This document shows positions 1 to 8,457 of a stretch of DNA of 44,644 nucleotides, in pieces. Origin of the DNA: an uncultured bacterium (GTDB lineage: Bacteria; Patescibacteriota; Minisyncoccia; Phycocordibacterales; CAIZLB01); the NCBI GenBank assembly GCA_903864515.1, contig CAIPFZ010000027.1:1-44644 (forward strand). Direction: 5' to 3'. The notes under the pieces were generated by a model. The model ran no database searches. It was not told the origin of the DNA and saw only the letters and a program-made list of their open reading frames with translations. Positions within the stretch are counted from its first letter, which is position 1, and each line of letters starts with the position of its first letter. Position numbers and translations under genes: made by a program.

Positions 1-204
1 AATTCTTTGGAATTCTTACCCCAAAACTATTGCCCCATTTTTTAATCTTAGTATTCATATTATCAAGTATATACATAGTATAGCCATTGTCAATCTGGAA
101 ATTATACTAAAACAAATTTACAATGTTTTAAAACTATAACAAACAGTCTTAAAGTTTCTATAAAGATTATATAAAGAATTCCTAAATATTTTATATACAA
201 AGAC

Positions 205-1038
205 CTAAACCCTCTCCATCACCCCTCGTATTGCCTTATTGTGATCAATTTTCCTACCACCCATCTTAACAAACTCAAACATATCAGAGAGAAATAACGC
301 CATACTCTTGTTCGTAATTTCAATTGCAACCTCCTCATGCCAGTTTATGAGTAGCGCAGTGTTTTTAAATAGCCAAACCTCACAATTGTGATTGAAGAAA
401 TTATTTGGAAAAACCGTATAGTCTGCCATTCTACCGCTCAAACTCTCCACCGTTTCTTTATTTTTTCTTGGGTCTTTCTTTATTTCTTGCAAATATGAGT
501 CATAAGCAGATTCATTAAGCATTCCATCCAATATTAAATGATTCTTAACAATAGATCTATTGAAATCAACCAGCTGGTCCTTGCTAACCTTATCTTGCAG
601 TTCAAGCCATGACTTGTGGTGTTGAATTGCTTTAATACGTTCATTCTTATTTACCGATGCAATTCTTTGATACGCCGGAACAATTTCCTTGGCACCAACG
701 TGAATAATAAACTCATTTTCTTTGGACGTTTTAATTCTTGCACCACGGAGTTCTCCAGAACTTTTTGATTCAATATTAATTTCATCAAACACATCTTTAA
801 ACTTTGATGATAATTCTTTTTTACCAATCGCAATATAGACAGATCTTTTTCCAACCTTAACACACTCAACAAGACCCTTGTCCATCAACTTCTCCAGTAC
901 ATATAAAATACCCGTACGAGATAATCCCGTGAGTCTTTTGATATCCTGAGGGCTCTTTGCTAGGTCCAAGGCCTTAAGCACCTCAATTTCAGTCTCGGTC
1001 AATCCAAGTATTTTGAATGTTTTACTATACCAATTCAT
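205..1038 (-). CDS. TrmB-family transcriptional regulator (partner of SBP A)
   Basis: 277 aa. Residues 10-72 form a TrmB-type winged helix-turn-helix (LGLTETEIEVLKAL, then a recognition-helix region LSRTGILYVLEKL), followed by an effector-like C-terminal domain with a short VGAKEIVPAYQ segment and the stretch SGRMADYTVFP. The C-terminal half resembles the regulator at 6528-7373, which has SGRSADTSKLP. It is divergent from the binding protein at 1226, so it probably controls that gene and itself; ligand unknown. The ATG lies 6 nt after a -10 box (TATATT), so the mRNA is probably leaderless, which fixes this start. Family call is from motif recognition; target and ligand are inference. Confidence 0.85.
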   Translation of the reverse strand: MNWYSKTFKILGLTETEIEVLKALDLAKSPQDIKRLTGLSRTGILYVLEKLMDKGLVECVKVGKRSVYIAIGKKELSSKFKDVFDEINIESKSSGELRGARIKTSKENEFIIHVGAKEIVPAYQRIASVNKNERIKAIQHHKSWLELQDKVSKDQLVDFNRSIVKNHLILDGMLNESAYDSYLQEIKKDPRKNKETVESLSGRMADYTVFPNNFFNHNCEVWLFKNTALLINWHEEVAIEITNKSMALFLSDMFEFVKMGGRKIDHNKAIRGVMERV

Positions 1039-1044
1039 ATGTTA

Positions 1045-1073
1045 AATATATCAAATAACTAATTTTTAGTCAA
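1045..1073 (-). promoter_or_regulatory. promoter of TrmB A, leaderless type
   Basis: On the minus strand TTGACT (1068-1073), a 17-bp spacer and TATATT (1045-1050) are followed after 6 nt by the ATG of the TrmB gene, leaving no room for a ribosome binding site. Confidence 0.75.
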
Positions 1074-1225
1074 TTGTATATAATAAAATACAGCCTTGTA
1101 AAGCCGTAATTATGTAAAATAATCTTAATGACACATTTTTATAGACCATGTCAAATCAATCCCCTATAATTAACCCATTATCAATTAACCAAACCGCGAT
1201 ACAAAAGCGGAATAAATTAAAAATT

Positions 1226-2332
1226 ATGAATAAAAAAAATATTGGAATACTGGCGATCATAGTCATCGTAATTATCGCGGCAATAGGTTTTAACAACAGA
1301 AATACCGCGCATAATCCAGAAACTCTAAAGATTGGGGTTATCGCTCCCCTATCTGGCGACTTTGGTGCTGTTGGTGAAAACTTCGTCAATGGAATCAAAA
1401 CCGCAAAAGTTGCATACGAGAAGAAAACTGGAAATACAGTTGAACTCGTAATTGAAAATGATGGAGGTGAGGCAACCAAAGGACTTAGCGCTTTCAAGAA
1501 GCTGAGTGAGGTTGATAAGGTTGATGGAATGATAAATACATTCACAAGTACAATGGATGCAATTTATACTCCCAGTCAAACTCTTCCCTACCCAATCATG
1601 ATGGGATTCTTTCAGGCAAACAATTCACTAGATGACAACGTATTTCAAATCACCCTCAGAAATGATGGGGTTTGGAACAAGTACGCTGACTATCTCAAGA
1701 AGACTGATTTTGATAAAAGTAATCTCGTAATTGTTCGTTCAATAGATTCTGCACAAGATTCAATGGCAAAAGATTTTGAAAAGAATTATGGCGATAAGTT
1801 CACAGAAGTAACAGCATCATCTGACAAAGAAGCGCTTAAAACTGATGCTGCAAAGATTGCGGGATTGAAGCCGACAGCAATTGTCTTCTTCATGACACCT
1901 GAGAATGGTGCAATACTTACAAAGGAACTATTACAGCTCATTCCAAAAAATACTCAATTGATTTATGACATTCAAATCAATACAGGTATTCAGTATTACA
2001 AAGATCAACTTGGAGATTTGAATAAGATAAACGGCGCAATAACAATTGTTCCTGAAGCTGAAGCAAATCAAAAGTTTATTAGCGAATACAAGGCGGTGAT
2101 TGGAAAGGATCCTGGATTCACATCAGACTTTGGATATGATGCCTTCATGGTATACATGGAGAATTACAACAAAGATAAAGGCGCTTGGATTTCAAGTCTT
2201 AAGGAGACTGACAAGGCAGGAGCAAGTGGTCAACTTAAGTTTGATAGTAAAGGTGTGGTAATTCCAAACCTAACAATTAAGAAAGTTGAAGGAGGAGAAA
2301 TGAAGGTGGTGGAGAGATTGCCTTTTAACTAA
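1226..2332 (+). CDS. Liv-type substrate-binding protein A, membrane anchored
   Basis: 368 aa from the ATG at 1226. The frame is open back to an ATG at 1148, but the later start puts a MNKK plus hydrophobic anchor at the N terminus, as in all seven paralogues here, and gives the usual roughly 190-bp divergent spacer. Residues 4-22 are a membrane anchor with no lipobox cysteine. The mature part starts with LKIGVIAPLSGDFGAVGE, the first strand of the periplasmic-binding-protein type I fold of branched-chain amino acid (LivJ/LivK) receptors. It should sit outside the cytoplasmic membrane and bind a small ligand; which one cannot be told from sequence. Divergent from the TrmB gene at 205-1038. Confidence 0.88.
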   Translation: MNKKNIGILAIIVIVIIAAIGFNNRNTAHNPETLKIGVIAPLSGDFGAVGENFVNGIKTAKVAYEKKTGNTVELVIENDGGEATKGLSAFKKLSEVDKVDGMINTFTSTMDAIYTPSQTLPYPIMMGFFQANNSLDDNVFQITLRNDGVWNKYADYLKKTDFDKSNLVIVRSIDSAQDSMAKDFEKNYGDKFTEVTASSDKEALKTDAAKIAGLKPTAIVFFMTPENGAILTKELLQLIPKNTQLIYDIQINTGIQYYKDQLGDLNKINGAITIVPEAEANQKFISEYKAVIGKDPGFTSDFGYDAFMVYMENYNKDKGAWISSLKETDKAGASGQLKFDSKGVVIPNLTIKKVEGGEMKVVERLPFN

Positions 2333-2359
2333 TCCCCTTTATTGAGTCATTGAAAAGTA

Positions 2360-2368
2360 TGGTATAAT
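2360..2368 (+). promoter_or_regulatory. extended -10 promoter element
   Basis: TGGTATAAT is a textbook extended -10 box. It lies 28 nt before the ATG at 2397 and after the stop of SBP A, so the next gene can be transcribed on its own. Confidence 0.6.
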
Positions 2369-2396
2369 CTCAAAGTTAAAAGTAAAATATAAAAAT

Positions 2397-2798
2397 ATGA
2401 TTAATTTTGATAAAGATTTTCTCGGTAGAGACAATACTGAAATTAAACCAAGAGTTTTAAACTCTGAGGAGAATAGGCCCAACAAGGATGCCTTAGATGC
2501 TCAACGAATAAAGTATATAATTCAAGCCATAGATGAATGTGAAGATGAGATTAAGAAGATGCAGCAAAATGATGTAAACGATGCGAATCGCTATATCGCA
2601 GTAATCAGAAACCAACTTAATCTTGATCATCTAAAATCTTTTAGTGGTAAAGATGAAAGTGAGTCAAAAGAAGTCACATATGAAGTATATACTACATATG
2701 ATGATAAAATTATAGGAAAACGTTTATTAGCACACTCTCTGTCTCACGGATTTTCTGTGGAAGCGAAGAATTCATTAAGAAGAGAGTCTGGTATATAA
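2397..2798 (+). CDS. hypothetical acidic, helical protein
   Basis: 133 aa, charged, no signal peptide or membrane segment, so probably cytoplasmic. Residues 33-75 are predicted helical and rich in Glu, Asp and Lys (IIQAIDECEDEIKK). The C-terminal part (LLAHSLSHGFS) is less charged. I do not recognise a family. It has its own extended -10 promoter and is followed by a strong bidirectional hairpin terminator, so it is probably a monocistronic gene between SBP A and SBP B. Codon use looks like its neighbours. Confidence 0.6.
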   Translation: MINFDKDFLGRDNTEIKPRVLNSEENRPNKDALDAQRIKYIIQAIDECEDEIKKMQQNDVNDANRYIAVIRNQLNLDHLKSFSGKDESESKEVTYEVYTTYDDKIIGKRLLAHSLSHGFSVEAKNSLRRESGI

Positions 2799-2827
2799 AA
2801 CACTTGATTAGTTTATGTCACCAACAC

Positions 2828-2865
2828 AATGACAAAACCCCGAGACATCTCGGGGTTTTGTCATT
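2828..2865. terminator. bidirectional intrinsic terminator
   Basis: A perfect 18-bp inverted repeat (AATGACAAAACCCCGAGA at 2828-2845, complement at 2848-2865) with a 2-nt centre. T-rich edges on both strands let it serve the plus-strand gene ending at 2798 and the minus-strand SBP B ending at 2883. Confidence 0.9.
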
Positions 2866-2882
2866 GATCTAGTAGAAGTTTA

Positions 2883-3962
2883 TTACTTCACAACCTCAAA
2901 CTCAGCACCAACAATCTTAAATAGAGTATTGTCTCTCAACTTTATTTCCTGATTATTATCAATACTTATTTTACCAACATATGTTCCTCTGTCGCGTACT
3001 TGCCTTAATTTATCAGATACACACTTCACAGTATTTTTAGAACATTCTTTCTGGTTCTCATACATCATCTTTACCATTTCATATCCAACCAAAGCAAAAT
3101 CATTTGGGTATCTGTTATATTTAGCAAAATATCTATTAGTAAAAGTTTTATCTGGATAAATAGATGTTGAAGAAAATACAACTAGCTTTTTCTGATTATC
3201 ACTCAAACTGTTTGCAACATCCTTGTTTACTGAATATGATGTTGTGTAAACCTTTGGAGAGATTCCTTGCTCAATCATTTGATTCATGAATCCTTTAAAG
3301 TAATTACTTTTTATTTCAATAAATATACAATCTGGATTATGTGACTTAACTTTAGTAACAACATCTTTAAAGTCATTTTTATCTGTTAAGAAAGTATCAT
3401 TCATTACAATCTTATCCACCCCTAAAGCCTGTGTAAAACCTTTAACTTTATCCAAACCACCGTCTGTATTTTCAGTTAAAGTAACAACCTTAGAGCATTG
3501 TTTACTTGCATTTGTACCATCTGCAAAACCGTTTTGTATCATTTCAGCACCTATTGCAAAGAAATTCTTTCCATAACTACCTATTGGTTTAACATCAGAT
3601 GTAGCGGTTGTAGAGAAAACAATTACATCGTCTTTGTTTTTAAAATTTGATGCGACAGAAATACTTGCACCTCTAAACGCTGTCATGATTATATTATTAC
3701 CATCATTGTATAATTGAAGAGCTGCATTTAAACTATCAGTAGGATTTGCTTTTCCATCTTGATAATTCAATTTAACTCCATAATCTTCTGCGGCCATATC
3801 CATTCCCCTTTTATAATCTTCCCCAACCGCTGAGACAGGACCTGTAAGTGGCAATACAACACCAACTTTTATTCCATTATCATTTATAGTTGATTTACTG
3901 ATCATAAAGACTATTATAACAATGACCACAACAACTGAAATTATTTTAATTATTTTTTTCAT
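2883..3962 (-). CDS. Liv-type substrate-binding protein B, membrane anchored
   Basis: 359 aa. Residues 4-22 are a hydrophobic anchor without a lipobox; the domain starts with IKVGVVLPLTGPVSAVGED, typical of type I periplasmic-binding receptors of branched-chain amino acid transporters. The segment MDMAAEDYGVKLNYQDG lacks the canonical IN-x-x-GGI-x-G motif seen in paralogues D, E and H, so this is a divergent member. It has three cysteines (in ASKQCSKV, ENQKECSKN and TVKCVSD) and probably binds ligand outside the membrane. It is divergent from the TrmB gene at 4153 and has a good promoter (CTGACA, 17 bp, TATAAT) with a leader of about 58 nt. Confidence 0.88.
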   Translation of the reverse strand: MKKIIKIISVVVVIVIIVFMISKSTINDNGIKVGVVLPLTGPVSAVGEDYKRGMDMAAEDYGVKLNYQDGKANPTDSLNAALQLYNDGNNIIMTAFRGASISVASNFKNKDDVIVFSTTATSDVKPIGSYGKNFFAIGAEMIQNGFADGTNASKQCSKVVTLTENTDGGLDKVKGFTQALGVDKIVMNDTFLTDKNDFKDVVTKVKSHNPDCIFIEIKSNYFKGFMNQMIEQGISPKVYTTSYSVNKDVANSLSDNQKKLVVFSSTSIYPDKTFTNRYFAKYNRYPNDFALVGYEMVKMMYENQKECSKNTVKCVSDKLRQVRDRGTYVGKISIDNNQEIKLRDNTLFKIVGAEFEVVK

Positions 3963-4027
3963 ATTTTATTCAGCAGGACGATTCTAATGAATCACCCACT
4001 GCGTTTATTTAATATTTAACTATGTAA

Positions 4028-4056
4028 ATTATAAGACACTTTTATATTGCTGTCAG
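4028..4056 (-). promoter_or_regulatory. promoter of SBP B
   Basis: CTGACA (4051-4056 on the minus strand), 17-bp spacer, TATAAT (4028-4033). The -35 box sits in the imperfect palindrome TTACTGACAGCAA, a plausible operator for the divergent TrmB regulator (inference). Confidence 0.75.
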
Positions 4057-4117
4057 TAATTTTAATGATATATTTCTATTTTGCATTTAGAGCTTAAGAT
4101 TAGGCTTTAAACACTCG

Positions 4118-4146
4118 TTTACTGTTGTCCCGTTTTGTGACAGAAT
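4118..4146 (+). promoter_or_regulatory. weak promoter of TrmB B, leaderless spacing
   Basis: TTTACT (4118-4123), 17 bp, CAGAAT (4141-4146), then 6 nt to the ATG at 4153. The hexamers are weak, but the geometry matches the other TrmB genes. Confidence 0.5.
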
Positions 4147-4152
4147 ATTAGC

Positions 4153-4893
4153 ATGACCAATTTAGCAAAAAACCTTGAATTATTTGGATTTGATTCAAGA
4201 GAAATTAAAATATATATCTTCCTATTATCAAACAAGGATTTACCTGTTTATAAGATAGCTACGGAAATAGGATTACCAAGAACTACTGTATACAAAATTC
4301 TCGAATCACTGAGAAAGCAAGGATTTGTATCAAGCTGGATTAAAAATGGCGTTAAATACTTCTCTGCTGAAAGTCCTGAAAGACTAAATGATTTAATACA
4401 AAAGAAACAAGAGGCGCTAAAAGAGGCAATGCCTGAAATGCTGAGTATGTTTGATTCCAAATCCATTTATCCCAAAGCAAAGCTTTATTTTGGGAAAGAA
4501 GGTGTTAAACACGCATTTGAAATGTTATTAGACAATCTAAAGACAAACAAAACTCCAATCATCTATGCATATACAGACAATATGCTAACAAAACAATTTC
4601 CAGTTTTTTTTAAGGAGTGGCGAGAAAGAAAAAACAAAGCAACAAATGCTTTTACCCAACTTATCGTTCCATTTGGAACTTCAATGGATAAAGATTATTT
4701 AACCGATCAGCACAGAGAGACTCGAGTGATGCCAAAAGATTTTTCCTTCACTGGTGCAGTAGATATATGTGATGGACTAGTTCTATTCTTTTCCTTTCAT
4801 GAGAAGGAAGTCTATTCAATAGTTATCGAATCTCCCATCGTTTCAGACATGCTAACAAAATTGTTTAAATATATTTGGAAGACGTTGGAATAA
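4153..4893 (+). CDS. TrmB-family transcriptional regulator (partner of SBP B)
   Basis: 246 aa. N-terminal winged HTH at residues 5-72 (LFGFDSREIKIYIFLL, then LPRTTVYKILESLRKQGF), a short linker, and a C-terminal domain opening with KAKLYFGKEGVKHAF. The regulator at 23355 has the nearly identical opening KIKFYFGKEGIKQAF, so these two are the closest pair by motif. The short basic loop WIKNGVKYF is the wing. Divergent from SBP B and probably its regulator. Start chosen because a promoter-like element ends 6 nt upstream. Confidence 0.87.
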   Translation: MTNLAKNLELFGFDSREIKIYIFLLSNKDLPVYKIATEIGLPRTTVYKILESLRKQGFVSSWIKNGVKYFSAESPERLNDLIQKKQEALKEAMPEMLSMFDSKSIYPKAKLYFGKEGVKHAFEMLLDNLKTNKTPIIYAYTDNMLTKQFPVFFKEWRERKNKATNAFTQLIVPFGTSMDKDYLTDQHRETRVMPKDFSFTGAVDICDGLVLFFSFHEKEVYSIVIESPIVSDMLTKLFKYIWKTLE

Positions 4894-4934
4894 ATAATTC
4901 GTAAACAAATAAATCATTTGATATAATAAATTTA

Positions 4935-5129
4935 ATGAATAAAACAAAAGAAGGTTTCATTATAGGAATCGCCATCTCAGTAATTATAATCATGGGTACA
5001 TTTTCATTGTGTAGTCAAAGTGGTAGTGGATGTGGCGAAAATCCTATTCAAATTTTTGCAATATTCGGGTCAATGATTGTTATCTTTATAAGCGGAGCAA
5101 TCGGATCATTGATTAAAACTAAACAGTGA
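4935..5129 (+). CDS. small two-helix membrane protein
   Basis: 64 aa with two predicted membrane segments (about residues 8-24 and 40-58) joined by a loop containing two cysteines (LCSQSGSGCGENP). No family recognised. A clean TATAAT at 4922-4927 lies 7 nt before the ATG, so the gene has its own leaderless promoter and is not simply co-transcribed with the TrmB gene 41 bp upstream. A hairpin terminator follows at 5157. Confidence 0.65.
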   Translation: MNKTKEGFIIGIAISVIIIMGTFSLCSQSGSGCGENPIQIFAIFGSMIVIFISGAIGSLIKTKQ

Positions 5130-5156
5130 TTTATTTGATAAATTCAACAGTAAAAG

Positions 5157-5186
5157 AAATCGGTAGCCTTATATGGTTACCGATTT
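5157..5186 (+). terminator. intrinsic terminator
   Basis: AAATCGGTAGCC and GGTTACCGATTT form a 12-bp stem with one G-U pair and a 6-nt loop, followed by GTTTTATTTTT. It ends the transcript of the small membrane protein. Confidence 0.85.
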
Positions 5187-5234
5187 GTTTTATTTTTATA
5201 ATGTAGAAGTAAATAATAATTCTATTACTCCCTA

Positions 5235-6344
5235 TCATCTCTCAAACTTCACAAACTTTCCATCCTTAAAGATATGTAGCTCACTTACAAGTGTCCTTGA
5301 ACCAGTCTTATCAAAGGTTATCTTTCCAGACATTCCTTCAATTGATAGTCCATCTTTCTCAAGTGTAGCCTTCCAATCTTTTTTATCTTTGCCAGCAAGA
5401 ACCTTTCCGATAACTTGCACCGCATCATACCCATAAACTCCAAGGAAGTTTGGTTCTGAATTGTAGGCCGCCTTGTATCTTTGTAGATAATCTTTACTTG
5501 TGTTATCAGCAATCATTGTTGATAGACATCCTTCAAAAGCACTGTTAGTCAAACCTTTTTTAAGATAGTCACCAATTGAAAGCTCAATGTTTCCATCGCA
5601 AATTATTTGAGGCTTCACACCTTTTGATTGCTTGTTGACCTCATTGATAAACTTAACACCTTGATCAACTCCCAAGAAAACTGTGTATGAATCGACTCCT
5701 TGATCGAGCATCTTTGAAACTTCTGTTCTAACGTCTGAGTTTGATGACACAGGTACCTCAATATATTCTTGATTACTTAGTCCTTGAATCATCATATTCT
5801 TGTTTGTCATGAAGAGCTGTGAGTCTGATGCATAAACAATCGCAACCTTTTTATACTTTCCAGAAACTTCTTTTCCTAATGTCTTAAACAACTCCGTTGC
5901 CCAAGGAATCACTTCAAAGACATTGTCTTTCTCAACCGTAGATTCATTACCAACCGTCAACATCAATTCATCTGTTTGATTAATCTTTGGTTTAAGAACC
6001 TCAAGTGTTGGGCTATCAAGACCCACAACAATATCCACATTATCAACTGATTGTAATTTGTTGTATGCAGAAAGTCCTTTTGCTGAATCGAATTGACCAT
6101 CTTCAAATATAATTTCTATATTATTATTTTGTAAATCCTTCAAACTCATCTCCATTGAATTTTTTACACTTTCACCAAACGATGCGTATTGTCCTGAAAG
6201 TGGTATAACAACTCCAACCTTTATTTTATTGTTTGTTACCGGCTTGTTGCCGTTACTGTATGATACAGCTCCCACAACAATCAGTATCAGAACCACAACC
6301 GCAATAATTATTTTTTTGTTTTTCATGTGATTTTGCGAAATCAT
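5235..6344 (-). CDS. Liv-type substrate-binding protein C, membrane anchored
   Basis: 369 aa. An anchor at residues 9-27 is followed by the type I periplasmic-binding core starting IKVGVVIPLSGQYASFGES. The C-terminal half keeps the family pattern GVYGYDAVQVIGKVLAGK. There is no lipobox. The ATG at 6344 is preferred over the internal one at 6326 because GGAGG lies a few nt upstream, one of the few clear Shine-Dalgarno sites in the host genes. That site is partly folded into a hairpin (6345-6371). Divergent from the TrmB gene at 6528. Ligand unknown. Confidence 0.88.
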   Translation of the reverse strand: MISQNHMKNKKIIIAVVVLILIVVGAVSYSNGNKPVTNNKIKVGVVIPLSGQYASFGESVKNSMEMSLKDLQNNNIEIIFEDGQFDSAKGLSAYNKLQSVDNVDIVVGLDSPTLEVLKPKINQTDELMLTVGNESTVEKDNVFEVIPWATELFKTLGKEVSGKYKKVAIVYASDSQLFMTNKNMMIQGLSNQEYIEVPVSSNSDVRTEVSKMLDQGVDSYTVFLGVDQGVKFINEVNKQSKGVKPQIICDGNIELSIGDYLKKGLTNSAFEGCLSTMIADNTSKDYLQRYKAAYNSEPNFLGVYGYDAVQVIGKVLAGKDKKDWKATLEKDGLSIEGMSGKITFDKTGSRTLVSELHIFKDGKFVKFER

Positions 6345-6371
6345 GTCGCGCCTCCGTCCATATGGCGAGAC
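6345..6371 (-). promoter_or_regulatory. hairpin over the ribosome binding site of SBP C
   Basis: In the transcript GUCUCGCC and GGCGCGAC pair (7 of 8 bp). The stem abuts the ATG and its 3' arm holds part of the GGAGG Shine-Dalgarno site. It could limit translation unless opened (inference). Confidence 0.5.
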
Positions 6372-6491
6372 TCTGATTGATTAATTTTTAATAACTAAAT
6401 TATGTAACAATTATAGGGTGTTGTAAAATATGGTATTTTCCAAAACTACCCCCATTTTAATCTATGTTTACAGCCATATACTCCCTATCGC

Positions 6492-6521
6492 TTGACGGAA
6501 TTTCCGACAAAGTGGTATAGT
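6492..6521 (+). promoter_or_regulatory. promoter of TrmB C, leaderless type
   Basis: TTGACG (6492-6497), 18-bp spacer, TATAGT (6516-6521), then 6 nt to the ATG at 6528. Confidence 0.75.
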
Positions 6522-6527
6522 TAAGGC

Positions 6528-7373
6528 ATGAAATTAACCAAAGACTTGGTAAAAATACTTGGTTTAACTGATTATGAAGTTACAATCCTAAAGGCTCTGA
6601 AGGAGAAAGAACTTATAATTCAAGATCTCGCTGTATATACCGACATACCTAGAACCTCCCTATACTATGCCCTACCCCATCTTGTGGATCGTGGCTTTAT
6701 TGAATCTTTCAGAAGAAACAAAAAGACATACTGGAGAAATACATACAAAGAGACAATTGATGATTTATTTGAGAAGCATAAATTAGATGAGGATGAAAAA
6801 GAGACAGGCGACACCTCTAATACTGAAGATAATTTTATTAAGAAAATTTCTCCAAAAACAAAAGTATATTTTTACAATGGAAAAAACCAAGCGGTTAATG
6901 TTTTTAGAGATATAGAAAAGTTACCACCACATAGTAGGTTTTATGGAATTCAACCTGAGGCATCCATTGTTGGCGCGATAACAGAAAATAGATTAGAAGA
7001 TATAATTGAATTTAATAAAAAAGTTAAATCATCAAAACTAATTGTTGAAGGAATAATTCATGAGAGAGGAACAGAGAGTATGGTTCAGTCACTCTCCCCG
7101 TCTGATAAAAAGAGACTTCTTGATAGTTTTTCAGGAAGATCAGCAGATACTTCAAAACTACCAGAGGGATTTCTTAATGATACTAAAGCTGAAATATATT
7201 TTTATGATGATAAAAAGATAGCAATAGTTAACTGGTATGAAGATTTTGCCATCATTATTGAGAACAAAGATGTCTTTGATTTGTTAATTGAGATGTTCAA
7301 ATCAACAAAGTATATGTTGAAAAAGTATGACCAGAATGAAAAGATTGCAAGGAAGTTGGTGGAGTTGGGATAG
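6528..7373 (+). CDS. TrmB-family transcriptional regulator (partner of SBP C)
   Basis: 281 aa. Winged HTH at residues 5-70 (ILGLTDYEVTILKALKEK, then IPRTSLYYALPHLVDRGF), an acidic linker around residues 84-103, then KTKVYFYNGKNQAVNVF. The segment SGRSADTSKLPEGF and the following NWYEDFAIIIENKDVF match the regulator at 205-1038, so the two form a subgroup. Divergent from SBP C and probably its regulator. The ligand is unknown; classical archaeal TrmB proteins bind sugars, but the neighbours here are amino-acid-type receptors. Confidence 0.87.
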   Translation: MKLTKDLVKILGLTDYEVTILKALKEKELIIQDLAVYTDIPRTSLYYALPHLVDRGFIESFRRNKKTYWRNTYKETIDDLFEKHKLDEDEKETGDTSNTEDNFIKKISPKTKVYFYNGKNQAVNVFRDIEKLPPHSRFYGIQPEASIVGAITENRLEDIIEFNKKVKSSKLIVEGIIHERGTESMVQSLSPSDKKRLLDSFSGRSADTSKLPEGFLNDTKAEIYFYDDKKIAIVNWYEDFAIIIENKDVFDLLIEMFKSTKYMLKKYDQNEKIARKLVELG

Positions 7374-7393
7374 ATGATAAATTTTAGATAATT

Positions 7394-7693
7394 TTATTTT
7401 ATAGAGTTTAACCATCTTATTGCATCTTTTGAGTTTTTGAACGTAGGAGATTTATCTGATTTCTTTTCTAAGTTGGTAGCTTTTATTATAGACTCCAAAT
7501 GTTTCGTCATCTTATACTCAGAAGGTGTATGTGATTTTTTATTTGCCACGTATTTTTTAGATACAGCTCTCTTGTTCATACCAATATAGTATATACCAAA
7601 ATCCATACGATGTGGAACATCAAGAATGTGTGTTGATGGATAAGATGTTTTAGTTTTGCAAAAAAAACAAAAGAAAAAGCCCCACGTTTTCAC
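7394..7693 (-). CDS. hypothetical basic protein, start uncertain
   Basis: Open frame of 99 aa from a GTG at 7693. The first codons overlap the T-tract of a minus-strand terminator and encode an odd run of Phe and Cys, so the real start is probably later, for example the ATG at 7606 or 7579. The remainder is Lys- and Ser-rich and ends KNSKDAIRWLNSIK. No family recognised. It is convergent with TrmB C (20-bp gap). It may be a fragment of an older gene. Coding status is moderately supported by composition only. Confidence 0.35.
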   Translation of the reverse strand: MKTWGFFFCFFCKTKTSYPSTHILDVPHRMDFGIYYIGMNKRAVSKKYVANKKSHTPSEYKMTKHLESIIKATNLEKKSDKSPTFKNSKDAIRWLNSIK

Positions 7694-7702
7694 GCAGAGG
7701 CT
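7662..7702 (-). terminator. intrinsic terminator of the lipoprotein transcript
   Basis: On the minus strand AGCCUC...GGGGCU with an inner CGU/ACG pairing around GAAA forms a stem followed by UUUUUCUUUUGUUUUUUUU. It ends the transcript of the gene at 7775-8227. Confidence 0.8.
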
Positions 7703-7774
7703 ATTTTATGATTTAGGGAATTGAACCCACGGCCATTCAACCGAGTGGAGAATACCACTATGAGACAACTGGGG

Positions 7775-8227
7775 CTACGCGCCGTTATGACGCGCAACAC
7801 TCCTGATTCCGAACTTCCGCCATGGGACGGTGCGGATTTCTCCGCTTGAGAGGACTTGCCTCTCAAAGTATCGGATGAGGGTGACATTATCCCCTCGCGA
7901 CCCCTGCCCCTCTAGGAAGAGCGTGACCGGCCCAGGGCCGACCAGATAGCTGAGGTCATAGGAGGTCATCGGCCTCCCGCGCCACGGTGCGGCGGTGAGG
8001 AGAACCTCTTTGTCCGCCGCAATGGAGTGGATCTTGATCTCGGCCGGAACCGAGACCTCCTTCCACACCAGGTCGCGCTTAACGACCGAGGCTTCCTTGC
8101 CTCCCTGCTTTTGACCACAGGAAGTGAAGGTGCAGGCGATGAATCCTGCAAGGGCGAATAGACAGATTAAGCTGCCCACTTTCACGATTTTGGCCGTGAT
8201 GCCGTTGGTGCTGGTGTTGTTAGCCAT
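7775..8227 (-). CDS. putative lipoprotein, GC-rich, probably acquired
   Basis: 150 aa from the ATG at 8227 (a TTG two codons earlier is less likely). The N terminus has a signal peptide (about residues 15-36) ending in a lipobox-like FTSC, so it is probably a lipoprotein, unlike the binding proteins here, which use uncleaved anchors. The rest has no motif I recognise. GC content is clearly above the neighbouring genes, with many CCG, GCC and GAC codons, which suggests transfer from a GC-richer donor. The stop TAG abuts a tRNA-like but non-folding stretch and then a terminator. Confidence 0.6.
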   Translation of the reverse strand: MANNTSTNGITAKIVKVGSLICLFALAGFIACTFTSCGQKQGGKEASVVKRDLVWKEVSVPAEIKIHSIAADKEVLLTAAPWRGRPMTSYDLSYLVGPGPVTLFLEGQGSRGDNVTLIRYFERQVLSSGEIRTVPWRKFGIRSVARHNGA

Positions 8228-8330
8228 AAGCAAGGATCTAAAGATACATAAGCTTTAAATCTTTAATTATGACTAACAAGCACAACGTTTTTAAAGATCT
8301 ATATCTGCAGTATAATATCAGACAATACGC

Positions 8331-8356
8331 ATATGTCAAGCATATATTTGACATAT
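8331..8356. repeat. perfect inverted repeat, operator-like
   Basis: ATATGTCAA (8331-8339) and TTGACATAT (8348-8356) with an 8-bp spacer lie in the 230-bp gap between the divergent genes at 8227 and 8458. The size and symmetry suit a dimeric repressor site; a TATAAT lies nearby at about 8311. No assigned regulator. Confidence 0.5.
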
Positions 8357-8457
8357 TTATAGTTATGTTCTAAAATCTCAGTAGAGTTCCCTAGCCACAA
8401 CGGCAATTGATGAATCTCTATCTTTGACAACAAACCAAGCACCAAACCAATACAGAA

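Noticed and set aside
1156-1545. Long frames antisense to SBP and other genes (for example 5173-5436, 9747-10160, 20698-21027)
   Set aside because: They overlap well-supported genes on the other strand and show no protein family features.
7713-7776. tRNA-like stretch on the minus strand (AGCCCCAGTTGTC..., AGTGGT D-loop-like and GGGTTCAATTCCC T-loop-like parts)
   Set aside because: The T stem has only three pairs, the anticodon loop is 6 nt without U33, the D stem does not close, and the 5' AGCCCCA pairs only with the terminator. At best a decayed tRNA or coincidence.
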